Origin: Nocardioides turkmenicus
GTDB taxonomy: Bacteria; Actinomycetota; Actinomycetes; Propionibacteriales; Nocardioidaceae
DNA: 64,000 bases
Reading direction: 5' to 3'
Assembly: GCF_011045035.1 (NCBI RefSeq)
Contig: NZ_JAALAA010000010.1
Span: 62,001 to 126,000 of the forward strand
A program made the translations under genes and the position numbers. The notes under the pieces are model-generated. The model saw nothing but the letters and a program-made list of their open reading frames with translations. It did no database searches and was not told the origin of the DNA. Every line of letters begins with the position of its first letter. Position 1 is the stretch's first letter. Shown here piece by piece: positions 34,728-43,992 of the stretch.

Positions 34728-35900
34728 TCAGGCTCCTGCGCGGAACGCGGCGTCCACGTCGGAGGTGACCAGCACGCCGAAGATCGAGCCGTCGGGCTCG
34801 ACCAGGAGGTATTCGGGCGCCGGCTTCTTCGAGATCGCCTGGATCAGGGCCTCCCCGTCGATGTCGGCGGGAAGCGTGAGACCCTCCTCGAGCCGGCGGG
34901 TGACCGTCGAGGTCGCCATCCACGGGCGGCGGTCCTCCGGTGTCGCCAGCAGCGCGGTCTCGTGCACGAGACCGATCGGCTCACCGCCGCTGGTCACGGT
35001 GACGATGCTGCCTGCCTCGGCCTCCTGGGCACGGCGTACGGCCTCGGCCAGGGGGAGGTCGGCAGGCACGGCGAGGGTGCGGCGTGCGAGGTCTCGGGCG
35101 ACGAGGAGCGGGAGCCGGAGGCGTACCTTCCCGGACATGATCGCCGCGGACGCGCCGCTCCAGAGGAACACGCCGATGATCACGGCGAGGACGTAGTCCG
35201 TGAGATCCGGCCGGCCGCCGAGGACCTGGCCCAGGACGAACGGCCACAGCAGCACGATGACGGCGAGCACCCGGCCCGCCCAACCGGCGACGATGCTGCC
35301 GCGGTTGGGGTTGCCGGTGCCGGCCCAGACGCCCGCTTTGAGCAGCCGGCCGCCGTCGAGGGGCAGGCCGGGGACGAGGTTGAGCACGCCGACGAAGAGA
35401 TTGGTGGCGCACAGAGCCATGACGAGCAACCCGATGAGCCCGCCGGGGGTGACGAAGGTGGCCCCGTAGGCGGCGGCGCCGACGGCAAGCGAGACCAGTG
35501 GCCCGACGACGGCGATCCAGAACTCGTCGCGAGGCCGCTTCGCCTCCTTCTCCACGGCGGTCGCGCCGCCGAGGAAGTGGAGCATGATCACGCCCACCGG
35601 ATAGCCCAGGCGCTTGGCGACGATGGCGTGGGCCGCCTCGTGCAGCAGCACCGCACCGTAGAGCACGATCGCGAACACGAAGCCGGCGACGTACTTCAGC
35701 CAGCCCAGGCCCGGCTCCACGGCATCGATCGGCTCACCCATCCACCAGGCGATCAGGGCCGCGATGAGGAACCAGGACGGCGTCACCAGGACATCGCTGC
35801 CTGCGATGGAGCCGACCTTGATCGTGCCCGGGGCTCGGGAGGTCGGCGCCGCCTCTTCGGCCGGCTTGTCGCCGCCGGGGCGTGGGTCAGGGTCTGCCAC
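34728..35900 (-). CDS. Site-2 protease family (M50) membrane metalloprotease with CBS domains
   Basis: 390-residue intramembrane zinc protease. The zinc site is HEAAH in the helix AIVLYGAVLLHEAAHAIVAK, with the third ligand Asp in NLVPGLPLDGGR. Six or so transmembrane segments are followed by a C-terminal pair of CBS domains (VRRAQEAEAGSIVTVTSGGE; YLLVEPDGSIFGVLVTSDVD), which may sense adenine nucleotides. The mycobacterial relative is the Rip3 type. The substrate, perhaps an anti-sigma factor, is unknown. It starts divergently from the RecB-like nuclease gene. Confidence 0.92.
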   Translation of the reverse strand: MADPDPRPGGDKPAEEAAPTSRAPGTIKVGSIAGSDVLVTPSWFLIAALIAWWMGEPIDAVEPGLGWLKYVAGFVFAIVLYGAVLLHEAAHAIVAKRLGYPVGVIMLHFLGGATAVEKEAKRPRDEFWIAVVGPLVSLAVGAAAYGATFVTPGGLIGLLVMALCATNLFVGVLNLVPGLPLDGGRLLKAGVWAGTGNPNRGSIVAGWAGRVLAVIVLLWPFVLGQVLGGRPDLTDYVLAVIIGVFLWSGASAAIMSGKVRLRLPLLVARDLARRTLAVPADLPLAEAVRRAQEAEAGSIVTVTSGGEPIGLVHETALLATPEDRRPWMATSTVTRRLEEGLTLPADIDGEALIQAISKKPAPEYLLVEPDGSIFGVLVTSDVDAAFRAGA

Positions 35901-35948
35901 GTTCCGAGGGTACTTGAGCGGCGGTTGCCATGACGTGGGTGCCCTTGG

Positions 35949-35998
35949 TCTCGACCCGCTTCACGGCTTCGCAAGCTCAGCCGTTGCGCTCGCTCGAC
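35949..35998. repeat. Dispersed repeat, copy 2
   Basis: TCTCGACCCGCTTCACGG, then TTCGCAAGCTCAGCCG and TTGCGCTCGCTCGAC. It is a near copy of 33628-33679 and lies between two divergent genes, directly before a 19-bp hairpin. Confidence 0.7.
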
Positions 35999-36043
35999 AT
36001 CCGAGCCTTGCCCGACGCAAGCGCCGGGCAAGGCTCGGATGTC
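35996..36043. repeat. Perfect 19-bp inverted repeat in a divergent intergenic region
   Basis: GACATCCGAGCCTTGCCCG (35996-36014) and CGGGCAAGGCTCGGATGTC (36025-36043) pair perfectly around a 10-base loop. It sits upstream of two divergent start codons, so it is not an ordinary terminator. Confidence 0.8.
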
Positions 36044-36068
36044 GGTGCCTGCGCATAGTGTCGGTCCC

Positions 36069-36950
36069 ATGAGCACCTCACCAGCCGACGCGCGGTCGAC
36101 ACCTGTCGACGGCGTCGACGTGCTGGGGTCGCTCTCGCCCAGCCGTGCCAGCGACTTCACCGCCTGCCCGCTGCTCTTCCGGTTCCGCACCATCGACCAG
36201 CTCCCCGAGCCGCCGTCGGAGTCGGCCGCCCGCGGGACGGTGGTGCACAAGGTGCTCGAGGACCTCTTCGACCTGCCCGCCCCCGAGCGCACTCCGAGGC
36301 AGGCGAGGTCGATGGTGGAGCAGGCCTGGGAAGACGTACGCAGCCTCGACCCGGCCCTGGCGACGCTGTTCACCACCGACGCCGGCGAGGCGGAGGCCGA
36401 CTGGCTGGAGTCGTGCCGCCAGGTGCTGCGCCGCTACTTCGACCTGGAGGACCCGCGTCGCCTGGAGCCCGCCGAGCGCGAGCACTACGTCGAGGCCCTG
36501 CTCGACTCCAAGCTGCTCCTGCGGGGCTTCATCGACCGGGTCGACGTCGCCGCCGACGGCCGGATCCGGGTGGTGGACTACAAGACCTCGCGGATCCCGA
36601 GCGAGGCCTACGAGGCGAAGGCCCTGTTCCAGCTCAAGTTCTACGCCCTGGTGATCTGGCGCACCCGCGGCGTGGTGCCCGCGATGCTGCAGCTGATCTA
36701 CCTCGGCTCCGGCGACATCCTGCGCTACGTGCCCGACGAGGCCGACCTGCTCGCGACCGAGCGCAAGGCCGAGGCGATCTGGCGCGCCATCCGCACCGCC
36801 CAGGAGACCGGCGACTGGCAGCCGAACCCGGGGCGGCTGTGCAGCTGGTGCGCCCACAAGTCGCTGTGCCCTGCCTTCGGTGGCACTCCTCCCCCACTTC
36901 CCCGGATTCCGGGCCCTGTGACCGCCGGCGACGACCTCGATCTCGACTAG
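36069..36950 (+). CDS. RecB family exonuclease (PD-(D/E)XK nuclease with Fe-S cysteines)
   Basis: 293-residue Cas4/AddB-like nuclease domain protein. N-terminal SLSPSRASDFTACPLLFRFR holds the first cysteine; GTVVHKVLEDLF supplies the conserved His; LLRGFIDRVDV and IRVVDYKTS carry the catalytic Asp and Lys; QLKFYALV is the usual QxxxY motif. The end RLCSWCAHKSLCPAF provides three more cysteines, completing a likely 4Fe-4S site. It stands alone without a helicase. Its place beside the site-2 protease, trmI and arc genes is conserved in actinobacteria. Confidence 0.92.
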   Translation: MSTSPADARSTPVDGVDVLGSLSPSRASDFTACPLLFRFRTIDQLPEPPSESAARGTVVHKVLEDLFDLPAPERTPRQARSMVEQAWEDVRSLDPALATLFTTDAGEAEADWLESCRQVLRRYFDLEDPRRLEPAEREHYVEALLDSKLLLRGFIDRVDVAADGRIRVVDYKTSRIPSEAYEAKALFQLKFYALVIWRTRGVVPAMLQLIYLGSGDILRYVPDEADLLATERKAEAIWRAIRTAQETGDWQPNPGRLCSWCAHKSLCPAFGGTPPPLPRIPGPVTAGDDLDLD

Positions 36951-37044
36951 CGTGCTAGGCGCGTCTACCAGGATCGGCAGGTTACGGGAGTTATCGTCGC
37001 GACGAATGTGACGGATGCGCTTGGCTGAGGGAGGTGGGCTGCCC

Positions 37045-39258
37045 GTGAGCTCGACAGGCCCGACGACCGGGAGCTCGACCTCGTCTCGGCACCGCCCCGA
37101 CATCCAGGGCCTGCGTGCGATCGCGGTGCTCGCCGTCGTCGCGCTCCATGTCGGATTCGGCTCGCTGACCGGTGGTTTTGTCGGCGTCGACGTCTTCTTC
37201 GCGATCTCGGGCTTCCTGATCACCCAGCAGCTGATGCGCCAGGTACGCACCGAGGGCCGGGTCAGCCTGCTCGGCTTCTACGCGCGCCGGGCCCGCCGGA
37301 TCCTGCCCGCGGCCACCCTCGTCCTGCTGGCGACGGTCGTCTACGCGGCCGTCTTCCTCGGTTTCGTACGCACCCGCGAGATCGCCCTCGACGCGCTCTG
37401 GTCGGCGGCCTTCGCCGCCAACTTCCGGTTCGCCTCGCTGGAGACCGACTACTTCTCGGCAGCCCTGCCACCGTCACCGTTGCAGCACTTCTGGTCGCTC
37501 GCGGTGGAGGAGCAGTTCTACCTGGTCTGGCCGCTGGTGATCCTCGGCTGCCTGTGGGCGTTGAGGCGACGCAGCGAGAACGCCGAGCCCGACCAGCGCC
37601 GCCGCAGGCGCGTGCTGGTGATCGCGCTGGGCGTGGGCATCGTGGCCTCGCTGCTGGCCTCGGCGGTGCTGACCCGCACCAGCCCGGAGGCGGCCTACTT
37701 CTCGCCGTTCACCCGGGCCTGGGAGCTCGGCCTGGGTGCGATCGCGGCGATCGCGTTCCGTGACGACGGGCCGCAGGACGCCACCGCGCGCTGGCGGGCG
37801 CAGGTGCTCTCCGCATTCGGGATGTTCTTCATCGTGTGCGCGTGCCTGCAGTTCAACGACGCGACCCCGTTCCCCGGCACCCCGGCGCTCGTGCCGGTGC
37901 TCGGCAGCGTCTTCATCATCGTGGCCGGCACCCTGTGGCACGGGCCGACGGTGGTCGGCCGGCTGCTGTCGGTGCCGCCGCTGCAGGTGATCGGCAACTG
38001 GTCCTACTCGCTCTACCTGTGGCACTTCCCGGTGCTGGTCCTCGCCGAGCTGCAGCTGGGCCGCGAGCTGCGCTGGTGGGAGCAGGTGCTCCTGGTGGCG
38101 CTGGCGTTCGTCCTGGCGGGACTCTCCTACCGCTACGTCGAGGAGCCGTTCCGGCGCGGTGTGCTGTGGCGTCGCCCGGTCCTCGCCAGGGCCGGAACGC
38201 TCGGCCCGGTCGCGCTCTACCCGCTGAGCATCACCCTGGTCGCGGTGACCTGCTTCGGGGCCAACTCCTACGCCACCGGCGCCGCCCGCGACGACTACCA
38301 GCCGGCCATCACGCTCGCCGAGGCCGACTCCTCCGGCTCGGCGGAGCAGTCGAAACAGCCCGACCGGCCGGCCTCGAGCGACGCACCGCCCGCCGCCAAG
38401 GTGCAGCCCGACCCGCTCCCGGCCCTGCTGAAGGCGTCGGTGCTCGCCGCCCGCAAGAACCAGGCCATCCCCACCAACCTCAAGCCGGGACTCACCAACC
38501 TCTCGGACGACGTGGAGACGGTCGGCGCGTGCAACTACTACTCCACCAACGTACGCAAGCTGTGCCCGCGCGGTGACGCCGATGCCGAGAAGACGATCGT
38601 CGTCATCGGCGACTCCCACGCCCGCCACTGGACGCCCGCGGTCGAGGAGATCGCCGAGCACTCCGGCTACCGCGCCTACATGCTGGCGATGCCGCAGTGC
38701 ACCGTCTCGCTGGTCACGCCCGACAAGATCGACAGCACCGAGCCGATGACCTCGTGCGACGACTTCCACGACTTCATGCTCTCCTCGGTCAAGAAGCTCC
38801 AGCCCGACCTGCTGCTGATCGCCTCGCGTCCGATCAGCGCCGCCTACCACGACTCCTCGGGCCGTCACACCGACCGCGAGGACGTACGCCGGGCGGTCTA
38901 TCGCGGCTACCAGCGGCTGCTTGCCCAGGTGAAGCCCGCGGCGAAGCGCACCGTGTGGCTGCGCGACGTACCTGCGCTCGAGTTCGACCCGGCCACGTGC
39001 CTGAGCAGCAACAAGACGCTCTCGCCGTGCACCTACAAGCCGCTGGCGACCCAGCAGGACGGCGCCGATCTGCAGATCCAGGCGGCGAAGTCGGCTCGCG
39101 TCGAGACCCTCGACCTCGACGACATGTTCTGTGACAGCGTCGGCATCTGCACCACCGTCGTCGGTGACACCATCACCCACCGCGACGGCCACCACCTCAC
39201 CGCCACCTATTCCAAGGAGCTCGCCCGCACGCTGGGCGAGCGGCTCAAGGTCTGGTGA
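37045..39258 (+). CDS. Acyltransferase 3 family membrane protein with C-terminal SGNH domain
   Basis: About 737 residues of the OafA/YrhL type, which moves acetyl or acyl groups across the membrane onto surface glycans. The N-terminal AT3 domain has HRPDIQGLRAIAVLAVVALH, FFAISGFLI and FYARRARRILPA, plus about ten helices. The C-terminal SGNH domain has GDSHARHW (nucleophile Ser) and ITHRDGHHLT (Asp-His pair). The GTG at 37045 has GGGAGG 10 bases upstream; ATG at 37015 would add 10 residues. It is convergent with the LigD-like gene, 3 bases apart. Target glycan unknown. Confidence 0.92.
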   Translation: MSSTGPTTGSSTSSRHRPDIQGLRAIAVLAVVALHVGFGSLTGGFVGVDVFFAISGFLITQQLMRQVRTEGRVSLLGFYARRARRILPAATLVLLATVVYAAVFLGFVRTREIALDALWSAAFAANFRFASLETDYFSAALPPSPLQHFWSLAVEEQFYLVWPLVILGCLWALRRRSENAEPDQRRRRRVLVIALGVGIVASLLASAVLTRTSPEAAYFSPFTRAWELGLGAIAAIAFRDDGPQDATARWRAQVLSAFGMFFIVCACLQFNDATPFPGTPALVPVLGSVFIIVAGTLWHGPTVVGRLLSVPPLQVIGNWSYSLYLWHFPVLVLAELQLGRELRWWEQVLLVALAFVLAGLSYRYVEEPFRRGVLWRRPVLARAGTLGPVALYPLSITLVAVTCFGANSYATGAARDDYQPAITLAEADSSGSAEQSKQPDRPASSDAPPAAKVQPDPLPALLKASVLAARKNQAIPTNLKPGLTNLSDDVETVGACNYYSTNVRKLCPRGDADAEKTIVVIGDSHARHWTPAVEEIAEHSGYRAYMLAMPQCTVSLVTPDKIDSTEPMTSCDDFHDFMLSSVKKLQPDLLLIASRPISAAYHDSSGRHTDREDVRRAVYRGYQRLLAQVKPAAKRTVWLRDVPALEFDPATCLSSNKTLSPCTYKPLATQQDGADLQIQAAKSARVETLDLDDMFCDSVGICTTVVGDTITHRDGHHLTATYSKELARTLGERLKVW

Positions 39259-39261
39259 CGC

Positions 39262-40236
39262 TCACTCCTCGTCGGGAGGCGTCTCGGCGCCGTCGCGCTC
39301 GTCGCGCTCGGCCCACTCCAGCAGCGGCTCGATCGAGAACGGATGGTCGTCGATGTCGGCGTGCAGGTCGCCGATCTCCGCGAACCGAGCCGGCACGGTA
39401 CGCATCGTGAAGTCGCGTGGGTCGACGTCCTTGGCCTCCTCCCAGGTGATCGGGGTGGAGACCCGGCCGTCGGCGACGCCCCGGATCGAGTAGGCGCACG
39501 CGATCGTGTGGTCGCGGGTGTTCTGGTTGAAGTCGACGAAGAGCTGCGCGGGGTCGCGGTCCTTGCGCCACCACGCGGTGGTGACCAGCTTCGGTGCCCG
39601 GCGCTCGACCTCGCGGGCGAAGGCGTGCGCGGCGCGGCGTACGTCCTGGAAGCCGTGCTCCGCGGGGATCCGCACGTAGACGTGCATCCCCGAGCCGCCG
39701 CTCGTCTTCGGGTAGCCGACCGCGCCGAGCTCGTCGAGCAGCTCGCGGACCACGCCGGCGACGGTCTGCACCGTCGAGAACGGGCACTCGGGGCCGGGAT
39801 CGAGGTCGATGCGCCACTCGTCGGGCTTCTCGGTGTCCTCGCGGCGGCTGTTCCACGGATGGAACTCGACCGTCGACATCTGGACCGCCCAGATCACCGC
39901 GCCGAGCTCGGTCACGCAGAGCTCGTCGGCCGTGCGTCCCCAGCGCGGGAAGTAGAGGCGTACGGTCTCGACCCAGTCGGGAGCCCCCTGCGGCAGCCGT
40001 TTCTGGTGCACCTTCGGCCCCGCCAGCCCCTTGGGGAACCGGTGCAGCATGCACGGCCGCTCCCACAGCGCGTTGACGATCCCAGGGCCGACAGCGAGGT
40101 AGTACTGCGCCACGTCGAGCTTCGTCGCACCGGTCTCGGGGAAGTAGACGCGATCGGGGTTGGAGATCCTGACGACGCGGTTGTCTGCCCCAGAATCCGG
40201 CAGAGTGATCTCCACCGACGGCGATGCCTTGGCCAT
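39262..40236 (-). CDS. LigD-type polymerase/primase domain protein
   Basis: 324-residue stand-alone archaeo-eukaryotic primase-like domain as in LigD of non-homologous end joining. Key parts are DRVYFPETGATKLDVAQYY, EWRIDLDPGP with the two catalytic aspartates, and SGGSGMHVYVRIP. No ligase or nuclease domain is attached, and no ku gene is in the window. Such free polymerase domains are common in actinobacteria and insert ribonucleotides at break ends. The ATG at 40236 gives the family-like N-terminus; there is no strong ribosome-binding site. Confidence 0.9.
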   Translation of the reverse strand: MAKASPSVEITLPDSGADNRVVRISNPDRVYFPETGATKLDVAQYYLAVGPGIVNALWERPCMLHRFPKGLAGPKVHQKRLPQGAPDWVETVRLYFPRWGRTADELCVTELGAVIWAVQMSTVEFHPWNSRREDTEKPDEWRIDLDPGPECPFSTVQTVAGVVRELLDELGAVGYPKTSGGSGMHVYVRIPAEHGFQDVRRAAHAFAREVERRAPKLVTTAWWRKDRDPAQLFVDFNQNTRDHTIACAYSIRGVADGRVSTPITWEEAKDVDPRDFTMRTVPARFAEIGDLHADIDDHPFSIEPLLEWAERDERDGAETPPDEE

Positions 40237-40305
40237 GGTCGCCAGCGTAGGCCACGGATCCTGCGATGACTCGGCGATCGACGTGCCGCTCTCTATATTC
40301 GGGGC

Positions 40306-41037
40306 ATGGACTTCGACCAGCCTCCCGTCGTACGCGTCGAGGCGGGCCCCGAGCGGGAGCGGCTGGTGCCGGGCGAGTGGCCGATGACGATCCCTGCCGT
40401 CGCGCAGGTCGTGGAGAAGGGGCTGGATCTCGCCGACGGCGTCACGTTCCTGGTCGGGGAGAACGGCTCGGGGAAGTCGACGATCGTGGAGGCGGTCGCG
40501 ATGGCGTACGGGCTCAATCCGGAAGGCGGGTCGCGCAACACCAGGCACTCGACACGGGCGTCGGAGTCTCCGTTGGGCAGCGCCCTGCGCCTCCAGCGCG
40601 GCCTGGGCGCCGGTCGCTGGGGGTTCTTCCTCCGCGCGGAGACGATGCACGGCTGGTACACCTACATGGAGGATCTCGGCGGCCCGCCCGCGGGCGAGCC
40701 CGCGTTCCACGAGATGAGCCACGGCGAGTCGTTCCTCGCGGTGCTGCGCCAGCGCTTCGACTCCCCCGGCTTCTACTGCCTCGACGAACCCGAGGCGGCG
40801 CTGTCGTTCATGTCCACGATGGGGCTGATCTCCACCCTCGACGGGGTCGTCCGCGACGGCGGGCAGGTGCTCTGCGCCACCCACTCACCCGTGCTCGCCG
40901 CGATGCCCGGCGCCACCATCATCGAGGTCGGCGACTGGGGTCTGCGCGAGACGACCTGGGAGGACCTCGAGCTCGTCCGCCACTGGCGCAGCTATCTCGA
41001 CGACCCACGCCGCTACCTGCGGCATATCCTCGACTGA
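40306..41037 (+). CDS. AAA family ATPase (ABC/SMC-like)
   Basis: 243-residue ATPase of the AAA_21/RecF-like group. Walker A is LVGENGSGKSTIVEAVA, the signature-like segment is MSHGESFLAVL, Walker B is FYCLDEPEAAL and the H-loop is ATHSPVLAAMPGA. No coiled-coil arms or partner nuclease are present. It is divergent from the LigD-polymerase gene with a 69-base gap and convergent with rsmB. Similar small ATPases occur widely as single genes; the role is unknown. Confidence 0.85.
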   Translation: MDFDQPPVVRVEAGPERERLVPGEWPMTIPAVAQVVEKGLDLADGVTFLVGENGSGKSTIVEAVAMAYGLNPEGGSRNTRHSTRASESPLGSALRLQRGLGAGRWGFFLRAETMHGWYTYMEDLGGPPAGEPAFHEMSHGESFLAVLRQRFDSPGFYCLDEPEAALSFMSTMGLISTLDGVVRDGGQVLCATHSPVLAAMPGATIIEVGDWGLRETTWEDLELVRHWRSYLDDPRRYLRHILD

Positions 41038-41042
41038 CTGCC

Positions 41043-42488
41043 TTACGCGGGTGTGCGGCGCAGCAGCGCCAGGAACATCGCATCGGTGCCGTGACGGTGC
41101 GGCCACAGCTGAACGGTGCCCTCGATCGGTCCGGCGCTGTCCGGGACCTTGCCAGCGGTGGCGACGATGGGCTCGAGGCGGACGTCGGAGCGATCCGCGA
41201 GCACGGCCTGCACCACGTCCCTCGTCTCGGCGAGGACCGGTGAGCAGGTCGCGTAGAGCACCACACCTCCCGGCCGGGTCAGGTCGATGGCCCGGTCAAG
41301 GAGAGACCGTTGGAGGCCGACGAGTACGTCGAGGTCTGCCGTGGCTCGCCGCCACCGGGCCTCCGGCCGGCGCCGCAGCGCACCGAGGCCGGTGCACGGG
41401 GCGTCGACGAGGATCCGGTCGAAGGTGGCGTCCTTGAACGGCGGCTTGGCGCCGTCGCCCGCGACGACCCCCGAGACTCCGTCGACCGGCGATCCGGCCG
41501 ACCGGTCGGTCAGGTTGGCGAGGACGAGCCCGGCGCGGTGGGGCTGGCGCTCGTTGGCGACAAGTGCGGCGCCCTGGTGCGCTGCCAGGGCAGCCAGCAG
41601 CGCCGACTTCCCGCCCGGGCCGGCGCACAGGTCGAGCCAGGACTCTGCCCGGTCGCCGTCGCGCTCGACGGCGGCCTCGGCCAGAGCGATGGCGACGAGC
41701 TGCGAGCCCTCGTCCTGCACGCCCGCACGTCCCTCGGCGACGGCGGCGATCGCCGCCGGGGAGCCGGCATCGAGGGTGACGCCGTACGGCGAGTAGGACG
41801 TCGGCGTGCCGCCGAGCTCATCGACGGTCGCACGCCCGGGACGGGCCACGAGGGTGACCGACGGCGGCACGTTGTCGGCCTCGAGCAGCGCGTCGACCTG
41901 GTCACGGCCGACGGCCTCGGCGAGCCGCTCGACGACCCAGCGCGGATGGCTGAAGGCGACCGTCGCCCAGCCGTCATGGTCCTGCTCCCGCGACGGCGCG
42001 ACCTCGGCGACCCACTCGTCCAGGGACTTGCGGGTGACCTTGCGCAAGACGGCGTTCACGAAGCCCGCCGGGCCCTGGCCCACCTTCGCGCGGGTCAGGT
42101 CGACGCTGGTCGAGATCGCGGCGTGGTCGGGGACCCGCATGGAGAGCACCTGGTGTGCCCCGAGCCGAAGCACGTCGAGCACCTTCGCCTCGACCTTGGC
42201 CAGCGGCCGGTCGATGCAGGCGGCCAGCACCGCGTCGTACGTCCCCTGCTGTCGCAGCGTCCCCGAGGCGAGCTCGGTGGCGAAGGCCGCGTCGCGACCC
42301 TCCAGACCGAGGCGGCCGAGGACGTGCGGCAGCACGAGGTTCGCGTACGCCTCGTCGACCCGCACCGCCTTGAGCACCTCGAACGCCGCCAGCCGAGCCG
42401 GGTCGGCGGGCCGGGTGCCGCCCCGCTCGCCCGGTCGCCGCGGTCCTTGGGGCCTCCGGCCGGGGCGCCTCCTATTCGAAGGCGACAC
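41043..42488 (-). CDS. rsmB: 16S rRNA m5C967 methyltransferase RsmB
   Basis: 481 residues: an N-terminal NusB-like RNA-binding domain ([20 protein letters not shown] onward) and a C-terminal Rossmann methyltransferase. SAM motif is [18 protein letters not shown]; the two catalytic cysteines are in [18 protein letters not shown] and [11 protein letters not shown]. It starts at GTG inside the end of fmt (17-base overlap), showing coupling in the def-fmt-rsmB run. The first 30 residues are Arg/Pro-rich and less conserved. Confidence 0.94.
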   Translation of the reverse strand: MSPSNRRRPGRRPQGPRRPGERGGTRPADPARLAAFEVLKAVRVDEAYANLVLPHVLGRLGLEGRDAAFATELASGTLRQQGTYDAVLAACIDRPLAKVEAKVLDVLRLGAHQVLSMRVPDHAAISTSVDLTRAKVGQGPAGFVNAVLRKVTRKSLDEWVAEVAPSREQDHDGWATVAFSHPRWVVERLAEAVGRDQVDALLEADNVPPSVTLVARPGRATVDELGGTPTSYSPYGVTLDAGSPAAIAAVAEGRAGVQDEGSQLVAIALAEAAVERDGDRAESWLDLCAGPGGKSALLAALAAHQGAALVANERQPHRAGLVLANLTDRSAGSPVDGVSGVVAGDGAKPPFKDATFDRILVDAPCTGLGALRRRPEARWRRATADLDVLVGLQRSLLDRAIDLTRPGGVVLYATCSPVLAETRDVVQAVLADRSDVRLEPIVATAGKVPDSAGPIEGTVQLWPHRHGTDAMFLALLRRTPA

Positions 42489-43392
42489 CGGACTCCAGAC
42501 GTACGCCGCGGGCCCAGTCGGCCGCCGGCATCTCCTTCTTGCCGAAGGCCTTCACCCGGCCCAGGCGTACGGCGGTGGTGCCGGTGCCGACGAGCACCTC
42601 GTTCTTGCGGACGACGAGCTCTCCCGGGGGCGCGGTGTCCTCGGTCACGGTGACCGGGCCGACCTTGAACCGCTCGCCGTCGAGGAGGGTCCAGGCTCCG
42701 GGCGCCGGGGTGCAGGCGCGGACCTGCCGGTCTATGGCCACCGCGTTCTGCGTCCAGTCGATCCGAGCGTCGTTGACGGTGATCTTGTCGGCGTAGGAGA
42801 CGCCGTCGGTGGGCTGCTCACGAGCCTCCAGGGTGCCGTCCTCGATCCCGTCGAGCGTGGATACCAGCAGGCCCGCGCCACCAGCGGTGAGCTTCTCGAA
42901 GAGCGACCCCGAGGTCTCGTCGGGTGCCAGCGCCTGGGTCATCGTGCCGAACACCGGGCCCGCGTCCATCGCCTTCACGATCCGGAAGGTGGTCGCGCCG
43001 GAGATCTCCTCGCCGGCCCAGACCGCACGCTGCACCGGAGCGGCGCCGCGGTAGGCGGGCAGGAGCGAGAAGTGCAGGTTGACCCAGCCGTGGGGCGGGA
43101 TGTCCAGCGCCGACTGCGGCAGCATCGCGCCATAGGCGACGACCGGGCAGCAGTCGGGCTCCAGCGCCTTCAGCGCGGCCTGGAACTCGGGCTCGCGGGG
43201 GTGCTCCGGCTTGAGCACCGGCACCCCGAGCTCCTCGGCCAGCTGGGCCACCGGAGAGGGCACCAGGCGCTTGCTGCGGCCCTGGGCGGCGTCGGGCCGG
43301 GTGACCACGCCGACGAGCTCGTGGCGGGAGGCGGCGATCGCGTCCAGGGAGGGTACGGCGACCTCGGGCGTACCGGCGAAGACGACCCTCAT
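42472..43392 (-). CDS. fmt: Methionyl-tRNA formyltransferase
   Basis: 306 residues. Formylates initiator Met-tRNA with 10-formyl-tetrahydrofolate. [19 protein letters not shown] begins the Rossmann domain; [20 protein letters not shown] holds the catalytic Asn-His-Ser region. The C-terminal barrel domain binds tRNA ([20 protein letters not shown]). The ATG shares one base with the def stop codon, so def and fmt are coupled. Confidence 0.95.
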   Translation of the reverse strand: MRVVFAGTPEVAVPSLDAIAASRHELVGVVTRPDAAQGRSKRLVPSPVAQLAEELGVPVLKPEHPREPEFQAALKALEPDCCPVVAYGAMLPQSALDIPPHGWVNLHFSLLPAYRGAAPVQRAVWAGEEISGATTFRIVKAMDAGPVFGTMTQALAPDETSGSLFEKLTAGGAGLLVSTLDGIEDGTLEAREQPTDGVSYADKITVNDARIDWTQNAVAIDRQVRACTPAPGAWTLLDGERFKVGPVTVTEDTAPPGELVVRKNEVLVGTGTTAVRLGRVKAFGKKEMPAADWARGVRLESGVAFE

Positions 43393-43937
43393 CAGAAACC
43401 GAACCCGTTCGTCGCGTGCGGCGAGATCTTCACGGTCGGCTTCTCCAGGCCGAACCACTCCGACTCCCGGATCTCCTTCATCGCCGCCTTGCGGGCGGCC
43501 TCGTCGAGCCGGTCGATGAACAGGATGCCGTCGAGGTGGTCGGTCTCGTGCTGGATGGCGCGGGCGAGCAGCTCGGAGCCCTCGATCGTGACCGGCTCGC
43601 CGTGCATGTCGAAGCCCTTCGCAACGACCGACATGGCCCGGCGGCAGTCGAAGGTGATGTCGGGCAGCGACAGGCAGCCCTCTCCCCCGTCCTGCGTCTC
43701 CTCCGACAGGGTGAGGTCGGGGTTGACCAGGTGACCGACCTGGCCGTCGACGTACCAGGTGAAGACCCGCAGGCTCACGCCGATCTGCGGAGCGGCCAGT
43801 CCGGCGCCGGGCGCCTCGAGCATGGTGTCGGTCAGGTCGGCAACGAGCTTGCGCAGCTCCTTGTCGAAGTCGACGACCTCGATGGCTGGCTTGCGCAGCA
43901 CGGGGTCGCCGAAGAGTCGGATGGGCTGGACTGCCAC
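43392..43937 (-). CDS. def: Peptide deformylase
   Basis: 181 residues. Removes the N-formyl group from nascent proteins. All three motifs are present: [17 protein letters not shown] and QHETDHLDG; the metal ligands are the Cys of motif 2 and the two His of motif 3. The GTG start has TAGGAG upstream. It is the partner of fmt, with which it overlaps by one base. Confidence 0.96.
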   Translation of the reverse strand: MAVQPIRLFGDPVLRKPAIEVVDFDKELRKLVADLTDTMLEAPGAGLAAPQIGVSLRVFTWYVDGQVGHLVNPDLTLSEETQDGGEGCLSLPDITFDCRRAMSVVAKGFDMHGEPVTIEGSELLARAIQHETDHLDGILFIDRLDEAARKAAMKEIRESEWFGLEKPTVKISPHATNGFGF

Positions 43938-43992
43938 TGTTCTCCTAGGTGGTCGAGCGTGTCGGGTCCACAATACGTGGGCTGAGCCGTGG

